A stretch of 64,000 nt of DNA from Rozella allomycis CSF55 (Eukaryota > Rozellomycota), in contig KE561071.1 of the NCBI GenBank assembly GCA_000442015.1, forward strand, positions 1 through 64,000. The letters run 5' to 3'. How positions within the stretch are numbered: position 1 is the stretch's first letter; each line of letters begins with the position of its first letter. Both the position numbers and the translations under genes were made by a program. A model generated the notes under the pieces. That model did not search any database. It worked only from the letters and a program-made list of their open reading frames with translations, and was not told the DNA's origin. This document shows positions 40,457 through 51,654 of the stretch, in pieces.

Positions 40457-41141
40457 ATGGCAGAATCTGATTCATGTAGTCAGCTGAATATGCTTAATGT
40501 ATTAAATATTTCCTGAAAAATTGTTTTAGATTCCAATTCAGTACATTAATCCTCCGAGAGAAGGTATGAAGCTGTTAGTGCTAGATTTGGATTACACTTT
40601 ATACGATTGTAAACACGGTACAGGGGATCCAAAGAATGGCTTAAGACCAGGCGTTCATTTATTTTTGGTAAATTTAGCACTAGAATGTTAAAGAGCAATA
40701 TTTACAGTTGTTACGATATATGCATATGGAGCCAAACTAGGTATTGTATACTTTACGCCAAGCTAAAAGAATTTGGAATTTTACAATCAGATAATTTTAA
40801 AATATTATTTATTTTAAATAAGGAGCATATGCTTGAGAGAACGACCTTTGACGAAAATCAACTGTTAATTAAGTATCAAATAAAACCATTACAGTTAATA
40901 TGGAACAACACTCATTTTTCCAAAGAAAATACTTTGCATGTGGATGATTTACAACGGAATTTTGAATTAAATCCCAATAATGTAATTCACAATTTGGTAT
41001 TTGTTTTTGGGAATAAAAGTTAAACCATACAAGATTACCGCGAATAAAGTAGACGTAGAATTATTATTGCTAGAAATCTATCTAAAAAGAATGGCTAAAT
41101 TATCAAACGTTTCTCTTGAAACCCACCACGTAACTTTATGA
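40457..41141 (+). CDS. HAD-family phosphatase, UBLCP1-like, without ubiquitin-like domain
   Basis: Exons are 40457..40498, 40530..40667, 40694..40981 and 41010..41141, giving 199 aa. The phosphatase core is INPPREGMKLLVLDLDYTLYD (DxDxT nucleophile motif), GLRPGVHLFLSNIYSCYDICIWSQT, then HVDDLQRNFELNPNNGIKVKPYKIT (DD motif). This is UBLCP1, the phosphatase of nuclear proteasomes, but the N-terminal ubiquitin-like domain is absent and only about 20 residues precede PPREG. The third intron (40982..41009, 28 nt) ends in TG. With it the expected NPNNGIKVKPY appears, and no AG option keeps frame. Proteasome targeting would need another route. Confidence 0.87.
40982..41009 (+). other. 28-nt intron with TG 3' end in the UBLCP1-like gene
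   Basis: It begins GTAATT and ends TTTTTG. Removal gives NPNNGIKVKPYK (the family has NPxNGLKIxPF). The only nearby AG (about 41016-41017) leads to a frame change. Confidence 0.7.
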
Positions 41142-41214
41142 ATTGCCCAAGTTAAGAACTGGAAAAAAATTGCACGGAATTATATTGAATAAATCTATCC
41201 TATTGAATATCTCT

Positions 41215-42525
41215 TTATTTTTTCCTTCCTACGGTTGTCAAAAAAGTAAGTCGGGCTTGGATTGTTTTGAATTCTTCGGAAGTCAAAAACTTTGCCATCG
41301 AGTCGGTCATCATCATGAAGAAAACATGCTTTTGCATGTTATCGAAAATAGACTCATCAACATTTCCAGAATCCAATAATTGCTTGACTCTTCTTTTTTC
41401 ATTATCTTCCACGTTTAATTCATCGTTTTCAAGAAACGTATTCCAAATTTCTCTGGCTTCAGATACTATTTGTGGACTTCCTTTGCTTTTTACAGCAGAA
41501 AATGTGAAATCTTTTACTTTCAAATAGAAATCAAGGTTTTCAGTGCATAATAATTTTTGAAGGCATTTGCTAAATGCTGCTAAAGATTGTTTGTCATCCA
41601 AAATAATTAACAATAGCTGCTTTTTTGTAAATGAATGAGAAACGCTATTTTGTCGAACAGCTTGACTAGATTCAATTTCTCTGTTCTTTTCAATGCTCTG
41701 GGGGTCTGCCGAATCATTTAACGGTTCTGTACCTTCCTCCTGTATCATATCACCAAACATATGCCTTAATCCACTTATTGGTAGACGGTATATATCATTA
41801 TTATTGTCATTAAATCCAGCATTATCATTTAAACTTTTTAGGAAAGCTCTTTGCAGCAAAACTTCAGAAAGAGCTAAAGCTTGATTTCTATTAACACAAG
41901 TCGTGTTATACATAAGCCAATCTACAATATCACACCCACGTGCAGTGCTTGTTACATTTCTCAGCTTGTGTAATCTCTCCTTTACATTTAGGCAAAGACC
42001 GGTATCGAATTGTGCGTTCATGTGTTTTGAGCTGGTTGTTAATGTGATTTCAGGTAACAGAGCAAGGCGATTTATCATTTGTCCATACGTTTCTGCGCAG
42101 AGCGGGTTTGTTTCGTTAAAGTTTTCGACAAGAAGTATGCTAAATTGGGTTTTCAATAAGTCCGTAAAATCTTCTTCATCTACTTCTTTTGGGTTCCCGT
42201 AAATATCCAGAGTTTCAACATCACCTTTGAGTGATTCAACGCCATTTACAAGGATGGTGCACTTAAGAGACAATGAAAATATTGAATCGTCACTTATTTT
42301 TCTACTATTTTTTGCACTAAAAATCCATTTTGCTTCTATCAGAGGCTTCAGATATTGGTCAAGAACCTGTTCGTCTAATGAAAATTTGTTCTTGTAAAAG
42401 GCCTTCAGTTTTTTATATTCAAAAGAAAAATGATACTTTTTAAAGAAACTCTTGATTGTCACAGGTGGGGTTTCCTTTAAGAATAATTGGAAGCAATCAA
42501 ATGTGTTTACGGGATTATTGGTCAT
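41215..42525 (-). CDS. DEP- and RGS-domain regulator of G-protein signalling
   Basis: 436 aa, single exon. A DEP domain is seen around residues 185-250 (LHKLRNVTSTARGCDIVDWLMYNTTCVNRNQALALSEVLLQRAFLKSLND...YRL). An RGS box is at about 310-430 (SLAAFSKCLQKLLCTENLDFYLKVKDF, SEAREIWNTFLENDELNVEDNEKRRVKQLL, IFDNMQKHVFFMMMTDSMAKFLTSEEFKTI). The order is that of fungal Sst2/FlbA proteins, which accelerate GTP hydrolysis on G-alpha after receptor binding through DEP. It lies near four receptor-like genes. That is suggestive but not proof of a shared pathway. Confidence 0.92.
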   Translation of the reverse strand: MTNNPVNTFDCFQLFLKETPPVTIKSFFKKYHFSFEYKKLKAFYKNKFSLDEQVLDQYLKPLIEAKWIFSAKNSRKISDDSIFSLSLKCTILVNGVESLKGDVETLDIYGNPKEVDEEDFTDLLKTQFSILLVENFNETNPLCAETYGQMINRLALLPEITLTTSSKHMNAQFDTGLCLNVKERLHKLRNVTSTARGCDIVDWLMYNTTCVNRNQALALSEVLLQRAFLKSLNDNAGFNDNNNDIYRLPISGLRHMFGDMIQEEGTEPLNDSADPQSIEKNREIESSQAVRQNSVSHSFTKKQLLLIILDDKQSLAAFSKCLQKLLCTENLDFYLKVKDFTFSAVKSKGSPQIVSEAREIWNTFLENDELNVEDNEKRRVKQLLDSGNVDESIFDNMQKHVFFMMMTDSMAKFLTSEEFKTIQARLTFLTTVGRKK

Positions 42526-42600
42526 TCCTTGGATACCATTGATAAATGATTTTTAAAATGAAATTTTATTATTTGATAGTGCTTTCTTTAGTTTTATTGT

Positions 42601-42812
42601 TCAATCTTGAAATTCGTCGATCTTTACCCCGTGGATACACTCTGGCCCTAGCTGATAGGAAAGGGTATTCTTTACATGACACTTGATGCAACACTGACAT
42701 TGTTTACAAACGCTGCAGAAATCGCAACGATAGACTTCACAATGAAGTTTGACAAAAAGAAAGGAGGCATGAAAAACGCAAAGCATCCTAATGCGATAAT
42801 CAAGAACGACAT
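42601..42812 (-). CDS. Small membrane protein, 61 aa
   Basis: Exons are 42812..42708 and 42681..42601 with a 26-nt intron. The protein is MSFLIIALGCFAFFMPPFF followed by LSNFIVKSIVAISAAFCHVKNTLSYQLGPECIHGVKIDEFQD. Two hydrophobic stretches suggest a small ER or mitochondrial membrane subunit. I cannot name it. A Cys-rich frame over the same bases (CDFCSVCKQCQCC) is a shadow created by reading through the intron. A TG-ended 28-nt intron would give an alternative C-terminus. Confidence 0.5.
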
Positions 42813-43117
42813 TATATACGACTAAAAATCACTGTAAGACAATAAAATTACTCTGATATTCACATAACTGGATTCGTTAAATGCGTTATTTTGAACAACA
42901 ATATGGCGGCACTTGAAGGAATAGAAAATTGCGGAACACACGACAATAAACTTTAAATTTGATATTTAACTCCTTACATTATAAAAGATTAAACATGCGA
43001 TCACTGGAGTGACAGATGTATTGTATGTACACTTATGCTCCCAATTAGGCCCAGATGAAACAGCTTCAATGGAAGGATTAGATATAGCAGAGAAACATGT
43101 TAGAAATGCCTATGAAT

Positions 43118-44784
43118 CTATAAACAGAAAGTTACTATGTCAACAAAGAGCGCCAGAATAAATGGTTTCACCGCTTCCCTGTTTGTAATCATGCTCTTCT
43201 TTTGCATAGAAGTGTTAGTAAATATTCGATGCATGCGAAGACTTTTTTACTAGTTCTTATATTTTACTTTCGAAGAAGCATTATTGTGAACGTTCCCACG
43301 ACAGCCAATGAAGGTAGCCAATATTTCGCATGACACTTTTGTACATTCACTTTATCAATATCACTATATATCGATATGTAGGCCAATATACAAAATAAAG
43401 TTTCCTTTTTGTTAATATAATTGAAGCATTACTGCAATATTAAACTGCCAGCCAGAGTATCTCATACTTGGGATTGATCTTTTCAGTAATATAAAAAGGC
43501 ACAATAACGTGCTAAATATTATACCGACTGAGGAAAAGGCTATCATGACTTTTGCGGGAGTAGAATCATATGAAATATAGTCAAAAGATATAACTTTCGA
43601 GCAGTCGGAGCCCTCAAACCCATCATAGCATTTACAGGTGCTGAAAAAGCAACTTCCAGAGCCACTGCAACTATTTGGGCAAGCTAATAAATTGAAAGCA
43701 TTCTTTTACTTCTAAACCAAACCCAACTTTGCCAAACATCTGTATTATTTTTCAACCAATCACATGCAACATCATAAGCTTCTTTACCACCAAACACCTT
43801 TTCTGCCATCAAGTTGTTGATATCATCTAAAGTTAACGAAAAGGCTCTGAAAAGCCAATACAATTCTTTGTTATAGTCGTTCAATCCAGCCCAGATTAAT
43901 TTTTGAATAACAACAGTGTTAAAATCACAATTTTGTGTAGCCCCTTCAGGATTACAGTAATCCTTATTATAAACTGGTAAGGCTACTCGCTCCAGTTTCA
44001 AATCAGTGTTGTTTAGATATTTCCACTTTACAAGATTTGGATGTGGAGTCCAAAGACTAATTATCGCAGATGAATTAATTGCAATTAAATCTTGAAGTAC
44101 TTCAAATTGTCTTGTTTCACTTCCCGCACTTTGTCTCTCCACATATAGACCCATTCTTGAGGCGAACGAAGGTATGGGGTCACCACCGTACGAGGGTAGT
44201 ACAACAATCACGAATCCTTTTCCATTAGTTGGCACCCAGTTGGCTACTGGGGCAGATGAAAGAGGTGTACGTATCTGTGCTATTTGCGTGTTAGTGAGAG
44301 ATATTGGAGCCACGAGAGCAGGATCCACAAGTCCGTGATATGAAGCCAATCCGGGATATTCACGAACAGTTTTTTCTGGGATATAGATACCTGCCTGTGA
44401 TATGTAACCTAAAGGACCGGCCACTTCAATTGTTCTGTCTGATATTCCTTTGGCCAGCTTTTGTTTTCTATTATCTGTAGTAACCCAAACCTCTTTAAAA
44501 TTAATTCGAGTATGTATTACCCAGAGAAGCGTGTATGCTTCCGATGAGAGCAAATCCCAGTTGTAAACATCGGTTGAAATTGGCGAGTATTCTACTTTGT
44601 AGCCAAGATGGTCTTCCAACAAGATTCTCACAATTTCATTTTCAATTATTCCGGCATCCCAGTCGTATTGATCGAGAACCACTGGTTTAAATTGGTTTGC
44701 AAATAGGTTTGTCTTTTTAGGTAGACAATTCAATTTGACGACTTGAACAAAGAATACGAATAATATCGTTAAAACCTGGTACAT
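43118..44784 (-). CDS. Class C GPCR-like protein with OpuAC-type binding domain and EGF repeat, only four TM helices
   Basis: Exons are 44784..43710, 43683..43433, 43404..43268 and 43241..43118, giving 528 aa. A signal peptide (MYQVLTILFVFFVQVVKLNC) leads a periplasmic-binding-protein domain of the glycine-betaine (OpuAC) type (YDWDAGIIENEIVRILLEDHLGYKVEY, YYNPEGA-like C-terminus, LTLDDINNLMAEK). An EGF-like module follows (CPNSCSGSGSCFFSTCKCYDGFEGSDC). Then come TM1-TM4 of a class C receptor, with the C(x)nWL at helix 3 and the second-loop motif RIFTNTSMQKKSMITNREAVKP. The frame stops in helix 4 at 43118. Helices 5-7 are not found downstream. Confidence 0.8.
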
Positions 44785-44987
44785 GAGAGATTTGATGTTT
44801 TTCTTTCCGTAGCGAAGATGAAACTGATGTCAGTAAATAGATTTAATTTAAGCCGGTTTCTCTGATTACATCTCTAAAGACATATGCATTTATTATATTA
44901 AATATTTCACTCGATTTTAGAGTGTAATCAATCAAATTGAAAGATGTCACATGTGGCTTAATTCTGATTCTATCATCGGACTTTGGA

Positions 44988-46313
44988 ATGTTTTACAAAC
45001 TAAACAAAAAATCAATGCACCATTTCAAAACTTACAAATACCAGTCAGTGGACAAGTCAATTTTATCCAAGTACGTCCTACAACCATATTGGAACAAACT
45101 TGTGAACATTTTCCCATTGACTGTCGCGTAATTAAATTCGTTTAAAGGAACAGTCCCAATACTATAACTTTAATTGGATTCCTCTGTGTTGTTTGGAACA
45201 CCCTATTACTAATTTATTTCTCTGATAATCTAAAGAGGACTTGCCCTTTATGGGTATATATTTCTTTTTCTGTGGGAATTTGGACCTATGCATCATTTGA
45301 TGCCATTGATGGGAAGCAAGCGAGGCGGACAGGAATGTCTGGTCCATTAGGTGAATTATTTGATCATGGTATTAATTATTAATGTTAATTTTGAGGATGT
45401 GATGCTCTGAACACGTCAGTAAATTGTGAGACTCTGTAACAAAGTTAATTGTGTTGCAAACTATATCAGCCCTTTCACTAGTGCCCAGTCACATGTGCAC
45501 TATTCTCCATTTGTCGAGTAAAACATGAATTGATTGAAAATAGCAATGTTTGGATTCTATATGACTACATGGGAGGAATTCCATACGGGGACATTGTATT
45601 TGGGACATATTTCAGGTATTTAACTCTTTTGAAAGTAGCAAGGCCCTGTGGAAGGTCTTACTGTTTTGACTATTATTTATTTAATCAGTGGGATATTTGG
45701 TATTAATTAAATGTTTGCAATAAAGGACCCGAATTTTGGACAGTCGGAAGAATTTGGGGCATTCGAGCTGGGCATGTAGTTCTCGGGATAACCATAGTTA
45801 TGATACTGATGTCATGTATAACAAGGTAAAAATATATGTTGAAATAGAGAGTATTTTGAATGTAAAGTCCTATTACAAAACTGAGCCGCAAAAGTATATA
45901 GAATCCTTGAAGGGATTAATTGGATGTTTAATTTTAATTTCTATTAATTATTTTTCTTTTAGTGTAAGGAATGAATACAGTGTTGAAAACTTTATATGGC
46001 TTCAATTGGCTGTGGGGTTTATTTTCTGTCAATTTGTTGTAAGAGATACTTTAAGGCTTTAAAGGGGCGAATTATTTTATCGCATTGTTTGAAAGAAGAG
46101 TTTCCCATAAAATGGAATGATGGATTGTTGATTGCCTATCTAATTTCAAATGCGATACTTTTAGTCGTTGAAGTGGATGAAAGATTTGGGTATTTTCTAT
46201 TTTTGATTTATGGGGTTGAATATTTTGTGTTTGCAGTGAGCGTGATTAATGAGATTTGCGAATATTTAAAAATTGAGTGTTTTAAAGTGAAACTGAATAA
46301 AGATAAAGAATGA
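44988..46313 (+). CDS. EPT1: CDP-ethanolamine/choline:diacylglycerol phosphotransferase (EPT1/CPT1)
   Basis: Nine exons: 44988..45127, 45154..45368, 45396..45418, 45445..45517, 45544..45615, 45643..45699, 45726..45825, 45852..46038 and 46065..46313. They give 371 aa. FKTYKYQSVDKSILSKYVLQPYWNKLVNIFPLTVAPNTITLIGF and the CDP-alcohol phosphotransferase motif [26 protein letters not shown] (four catalytic Asp) are definitive. FYMTTWEEFHTGTLYLGHISGPVEGL follows, then several TM helices. It performs the last step of PE/PC synthesis in the ER. Which head group is used cannot be told. Introns are 26-27 nt. Confidence 0.95.
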
Positions 46314-46404
46314 ATAATAAAGATTTATTTAAAGTGAAAATGAATAATAAATTTCAATTTCTATATAAAGAATAAAGATTTATTTTAAATAATGAAGATT
46401 TATT

Positions 46405-49400
46405 TTAAAGTGATAAAGATCTTTTTCGTTGATCCAAGCAAGGTTCAATTAGAGTCATTCCCAGTTTCTTTCTAGTAAGAGAAGCTCTTTGGTCATTTTC
46501 ATTGATGACTTGAAGGCTAACTTTAACTTTGCCGAATATTTTCAAGCAACGGGGATCATTAATTGAAGAGTCAGAGGGATAAATGCATAAATGTTCAGGA
46601 TCGTATTTAAGATGGTTTGGAAGAGTATTTTTGCCTTGTTCAGAAAGAAAAATCATTCCTTCAATTCCATACTTTGGCACGAGAGCAACAAAACCATTTT
46701 TAACAATTTTGATAATGTAGGCATCTTCAGATTCAAATTCTTTATCTTTTAAATATAACCTTGTGAAAAATTCTATAGAAGCACGTGATGCCATCTGAGC
46801 CATTCTGTGACGATGATTCATAACTATTAACAAGATTAAAAATAATTACCATCGCATTGATCAGAAACTAGATCTTTCTTTAAGAATGCTACATTTGGCG
46901 GCATTGTTTCATAACCAATTGCAACAGCCAATAATCTGTGAACAAGAACATCAGCGTATCTTCTAATAGGAGAAGTGAAATGAGTGTAAATGTCCATCGC
47001 TAACCCATAATGCCAAAAGTCAGATGGCGCTGTAGTTCCTGAACAGAAATAAACAGCCTGCATCATACACCTTGTAGTCATAATTCTAACAATCTTATTA
47101 AAATAAGGATCAGAATCCAACTATTCAAACTAATTCATTCAAATTACATTAATATTGTCAAGTGAATCTGAAAGTGATTTGCTTGTTGAACAATCCAATG
47201 AAAACCCATAAACATTCAACGCTTGTTTCAAAACATCAAAATTCTCATGACTTGGTCTGGGATGTTTTCTAAGAACAGCAACATCTGGAAAACTTTCAAA
47301 TATCTTTTTCGCTACCGAAACATTCGCCAACAACATAAATTCTTCAACAAGCGCATTTGTATCTTTCAATTCTTTCAATTCAACATCAACAGGATCTTGA
47401 CTCTCATTTTCTAATGAAAAACGAACTTCAGGTGATGCAAGAGTCAACGCACCCTGGTCCATTCTTCTTTTACGAATTTTCTTTGCTAATTGATTTAACG
47501 CTCTCATAGAAATTGTGAGAGAATCATTTAAATTCACATCATCAATTCTTTTCTGTGCTTGATCATACGTAAATGATTCTTTTGATCGAATAATGGATTT
47601 CGTAAATTTCGTATTTAATATTTCACCGTTTGGATTCAATTCCCAAATACAACTAAAAGCTAATCTATCAACATTTGAATGAAGCGAACAAAGATCTTTT
47701 AAAATAAACAAATATTAATACTGGTGCCAAGTAGTGATGGAAGCATATCAATTCTTCTATCTACAAGATAAACAGTAGTAGATCTATGTGCAGCTTCTGT
47801 ATCCATTGGTGTGTTTGGTTTAACAAAGTGAGTAACATCAGCAATATCTTTTAAAGCAAAATCAAAAAGTTACGGACACCAACTTGAAAGTTTCCATTCG
47901 GAAGTGGAACACAATGAAGTGCATCATCAATATCTGTACATCCAGGTGGATCTATTGAACACACATCCAAATGTCTCAGATCCATCCTATTGGGAAGATC
48001 TACATCTGTCACTATCCAATCTTTAGATGGAAGACAATCCAACACTGATTGTGTAAACTCATCAAATGGAACATCATTCTCTATCAATATCGCTTCCGTC
48101 TCTGTTTGTCTATCCCCTGCTACTCCCAACTTTCTAAAAAAATGACCACTTGGATATCTAATCTATCAATGTAAAACAAATCTACTTTGAATTTATATCC
48201 CATTTATCTATAGCTACCAATATTCTCTGATTCAAAAGTGATTGCGCTTGTTTAGTCCTGATCCGAATACGTGGAACTCTTTTGTCCATGGGGTTAACCA
48301 TAACGTATAATGAATTCGCATAATTAGGATCTATAGATCCACAATATCTATTTTCCATTTCTATAATATATTACGTTCTCCAGGGTCTTTTTATAATTGC
48401 TACGACTCTGCCACATGGCACTACATTTTCAAGATCTACGGCCATTTCATCTTGTTTATTCTCATCATCTAATTGATCTTCTGTTTCAGCAATAATATCA
48501 TTTAAAGATGAAGACCACATTTCTCTCGGTAATATCTCAACAGCCACACTATCACCCTGGATAGATCTATTCAAATTCTTCAATCCTTTAATAACAACAG
48601 ATGAAAATCCCAATCCTTCTGAATCAACAAAAATCGATCCTTCATGTGGATTGTACATTGAAATACTCAATGTGCCCTGGTAATACCTCTTTGATTGAAT
48701 CCCTTGCATTGCAGCCTCTAATGAAACATGCTACTCTTTCTATAATTTATTTTTTACATTATCAAACTCAAACACCGCCTTATCATCATTCTTTTCAAAA
48801 CTATCTTCATTATAAAGCATATCAGCCAATTCAGGCAAATTCTCAACGGTCTCAACATAATCCCTCACTGATATCGCTATCAGCCCATTCTCCAATGCCT
48901 TTCTTTTATTTTCCGCATCATCAGTCAAAAACACAACTTGAATATTCAATCCCAAATCATTCACATGTTTCTGCATCCAAATAGCTACATTTCTAATAGC
49001 TTTTATATTCATTCATCTATATTTACCTCTATCATTCCTATCGTTAATCGTTTCCCCTTGCTCCTTTTCAACATGCATTCCACGATGATGCTCATTAGCC
49101 AATGTAAAGTATCTCTTGTCACTCATACATTTCAGCATTTTGTTATAAAGAACAAGACTTCGGTGTCTAACTTCATCCATAACCTTTGTGATTCTGTATA
49201 TTTCTCATTACTGTTTGACACACTATTACATCGTTCATAAATGGATGCATTATTATATCATATTGGTGAAGAAATACATTAGTGTCAGGTATTATAATGT
49301 GTGGACCATATATTGTAGATCTTGATGTTTCAGGCGGGTTTAGTGCCTTTTCAGTTGGTGTTGGCGTACATTTTGTACAAGCTAGTAACCCACACGATAA

Positions 49401-49484
49401 ATCATCTCTCAAATAATGCTCTTGCACTATCTTTGTTATCGTGCCTTTCTTTGTCTTTTTTAAAAACTGTTTTTTCTGTAACAT
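46405..49484 (-). CDS. DIS3: Exosome ribonuclease Dis3/Rrp44
   Basis: Ten exons: 49484..49212, 49183..49027, 48999..48758, 48730..48375, 48347..48186, 48157..47874, 47847..47722, 47695..47148, 47120..46850 and 46823..46405. They give 945 aa. A CR3-like Cys motif and PIN endonuclease domain come first ([44 protein letters not shown]-type block [19 protein letters not shown]). Two cold-shock regions and the RNB exonuclease centre follow ([17 protein letters not shown] with the catalytic Asp cluster, [39 protein letters not shown]), then a C-terminal S1 domain. It is the catalytic subunit of the RNA exosome. All nine introns are 26-28 nt. Confidence 0.97.
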
Positions 49485-49587
49485 TTTCGAAAATTACAAG
49501 GGTTGAATTTGGAATGTTATATAAAGGTAGAATCTCTTGTAAATAAAAGGTAGAATTGTAGATAAATTTATTGTTTTAAAATTTAAT

Positions 49588-51470
49588 TTAAATGCAAAGA
49601 TCAAGTTTCTTTAACACTTTTTGAGCTTCAGGACTTATCATGCTGTGGGGTTTTTGGTATCTTGATTCAGAGAGTCTAGATTCGATCTGACTTAGTTTGA
49701 ATGAAAGATTTCTATTATGTCTATTACAATACTTTAAATTAGTTACTCTGAAAGCTGATAAATTACACGCTGCAAATCATTCTCATTTACATTGGAATCA
49801 TTTATCGTATTAGTAGCTTCGCTCTTGGAATTGGAAAATGTGTTTGTGGCTTCATTCTTTACAGGATTTGGGCTGGTCAACGTACCTGTCTCTTTCAACT
49901 GCCTTGGAATAGGGACTAGAGAAGCTAAAGTTAGTGGCTCATCAAATAAACTGTCGTCATCAGAAACCTGAATGGGATAAAAGTTGGGCGTTCCGTTGTT
50001 TTGCTTTCCAGAAGATTTAAATGATTTTGATTTCTCAAAGAATGAATTGTCCATTTGTGAAGTGGGGCGGGATGATGAAAAAAGAGAAAATTTTAATGGC
50101 GAATTTGAATCCGATGCATTGGATTTCTTTGAAGGTGATGGCGTCCTGTTCTTTGAATTCGCGCTTTTTTTATTAACGCTGTTTTTGGATAATTCTTGTT
50201 TGTTATCTTTGAAAGACTTTATTTCGCTTGAATCCATTTTATAATCTTGAAGAATTTTTGAAAAACTTAATTCTCTTTCTGTTAATTCTTTATGCTTTTC
50301 TTCATAGTAATCTTTAATGGATGCCATTAAGGACTTCAATCGTTCCTCTTGCCTCACGAGGGTAAATTCTCTGGCATCCAATTCTGTTACTTTAATAGAA
50401 GCGTCAGATTTTAATTTAATATTAATTTCAGCTTCTAATTCTTTTATTCTTTTATTTTGCTTGCTGTTCAACTCTTTCATCGCCTTCAATTCAGCATTCT
50501 TTTCATTTCGTAAGTTTTCTAATTCTTCCTGGTGATTATTTTTTGTGTTTTCAATAGTTTCATGGCTATCTTTGTTATTAGACTTCAATATCTCAATTTC
50601 CTCATAGGCTTGATTTAGTTTATCTTTCAAAATTTGGTTCTGGTCATTCAAATCTTTCACCATGGTCTTGTATTCAGATTCAATTCTACTCATATCTTTA
50701 GAAACATTAATTTTAGATTCATTGCATTCCTTTAAATGGTTTTCATAATTTTGTTGAACTTTTTCCACTTGATTCTTTAAATTTACAATTTCAAGGTTCT
50801 TTTCACTAATTAACAGTTCTAATTCTTCAATTGTATCATTTTTATTTGTAATTTTTTTATTCAATTGATTTATTTCGTTTTTCAATGTACCTAAATGTTT
50901 TGTCAATTCCAATTTTTCATCCTTTGATCCTTCAGCCTCCAGTTTTAATATTTCCTCCTTTAAATTTCCAATTTCACGGCTTAAATCCACCTCATGCTTT
51001 AACAATTTGTCATATTTAGATTTTAATAATTCATTCTCTTTGGACAGGCCACGCAATTTAGATTCAACCGCTTCGTCCTCTTTCTTCCTTTGGTGTTCTT
51101 TATTCTCAACCAAATCANTTGGTCTTCTTTATTCTCAACCAAATCAGATTCAAACGAATATCTCCTCTGACCTGGAGTTTTACTTTCAGAAACAGATATT
51201 GGAATGCGGGAATCTTTAGAATAAAATGTATCTGGTGGATATTCCCTTGGAGGGGATACATTTTTCGGGATGCTTTCACGAGATGAACTTGAAGCCTGTA
51301 AAATTGAAGACCTTATTCTTACCGACTTTACTGACCTTATTTCCTCGTAGCTTCCGATATTCACTATATCTTTTTTTGGCTTTTTGTCCTGAAATTTTTT
51401 CAGCTGAATAATATTTTGGAATGCAGTTTACCCTTTTAATAGCAAGATCCCTCGTAGAACTATCAGACAT
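49588..51470 (-). CDS. Long coiled-coil protein with Ser-rich region
   Basis: Main exon about 51113..49747, last exon 49720..49588 (26-nt intron), first exon from 51470 (MSDSSTRDLAIKRVNCIPKYYSAEK). About 230 residues of near-continuous heptads (LKSKYDKLLKHEVDLSREIGNLKEEILKLEAEG and onward) precede a Ser/Lys-rich linker and a short helical C-terminus (SFKLSQIESRLSES). There is no catalytic domain. It could be a spindle-pole, centriolar or golgin-type scaffold. Two uncertainties remain. The first intron needs a 31-nt GTCGGT donor form or a 28-nt form ending GG to keep frame. The frame also breaks at the N at 51118, where a stretch is duplicated, probably an assembly artefact. Confidence 0.65.
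51075..51146. repeat. Short tandem duplication across an N (probable contig-join artefact)
   Basis: About 23 bases beginning TTCTTTATTCTCAACC occur on both sides of the N at 51118. Collapsing the two copies restores one reading frame (DLVENKEHQRKKEDEAVESK) in the coiled-coil gene. Confidence 0.6.
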
Positions 51471-51654
51471 TTCGACTTGAGAAATCTATCGGAAATTTCC
51501 AACATGCAAGTTATATTGGGAAACAAATTGATCTCTAGACGTTATCATACATTACAAAATAATTCCATCGCTTTTTGATTGCCATTTCAATGTTCCCTTT
51601 TACAAAAACGTTTAATTTTTGAATTCATATAGTCGATAATCATTTAAAACAAGT

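Noticed and set aside
42601-42786. Cys-rich 61-aa peptide (CDFCSVCKQCQCC)
   Set aside because: It depends on reading through a typical 26-nt intron. The spliced frame gives a more plausible small membrane protein.
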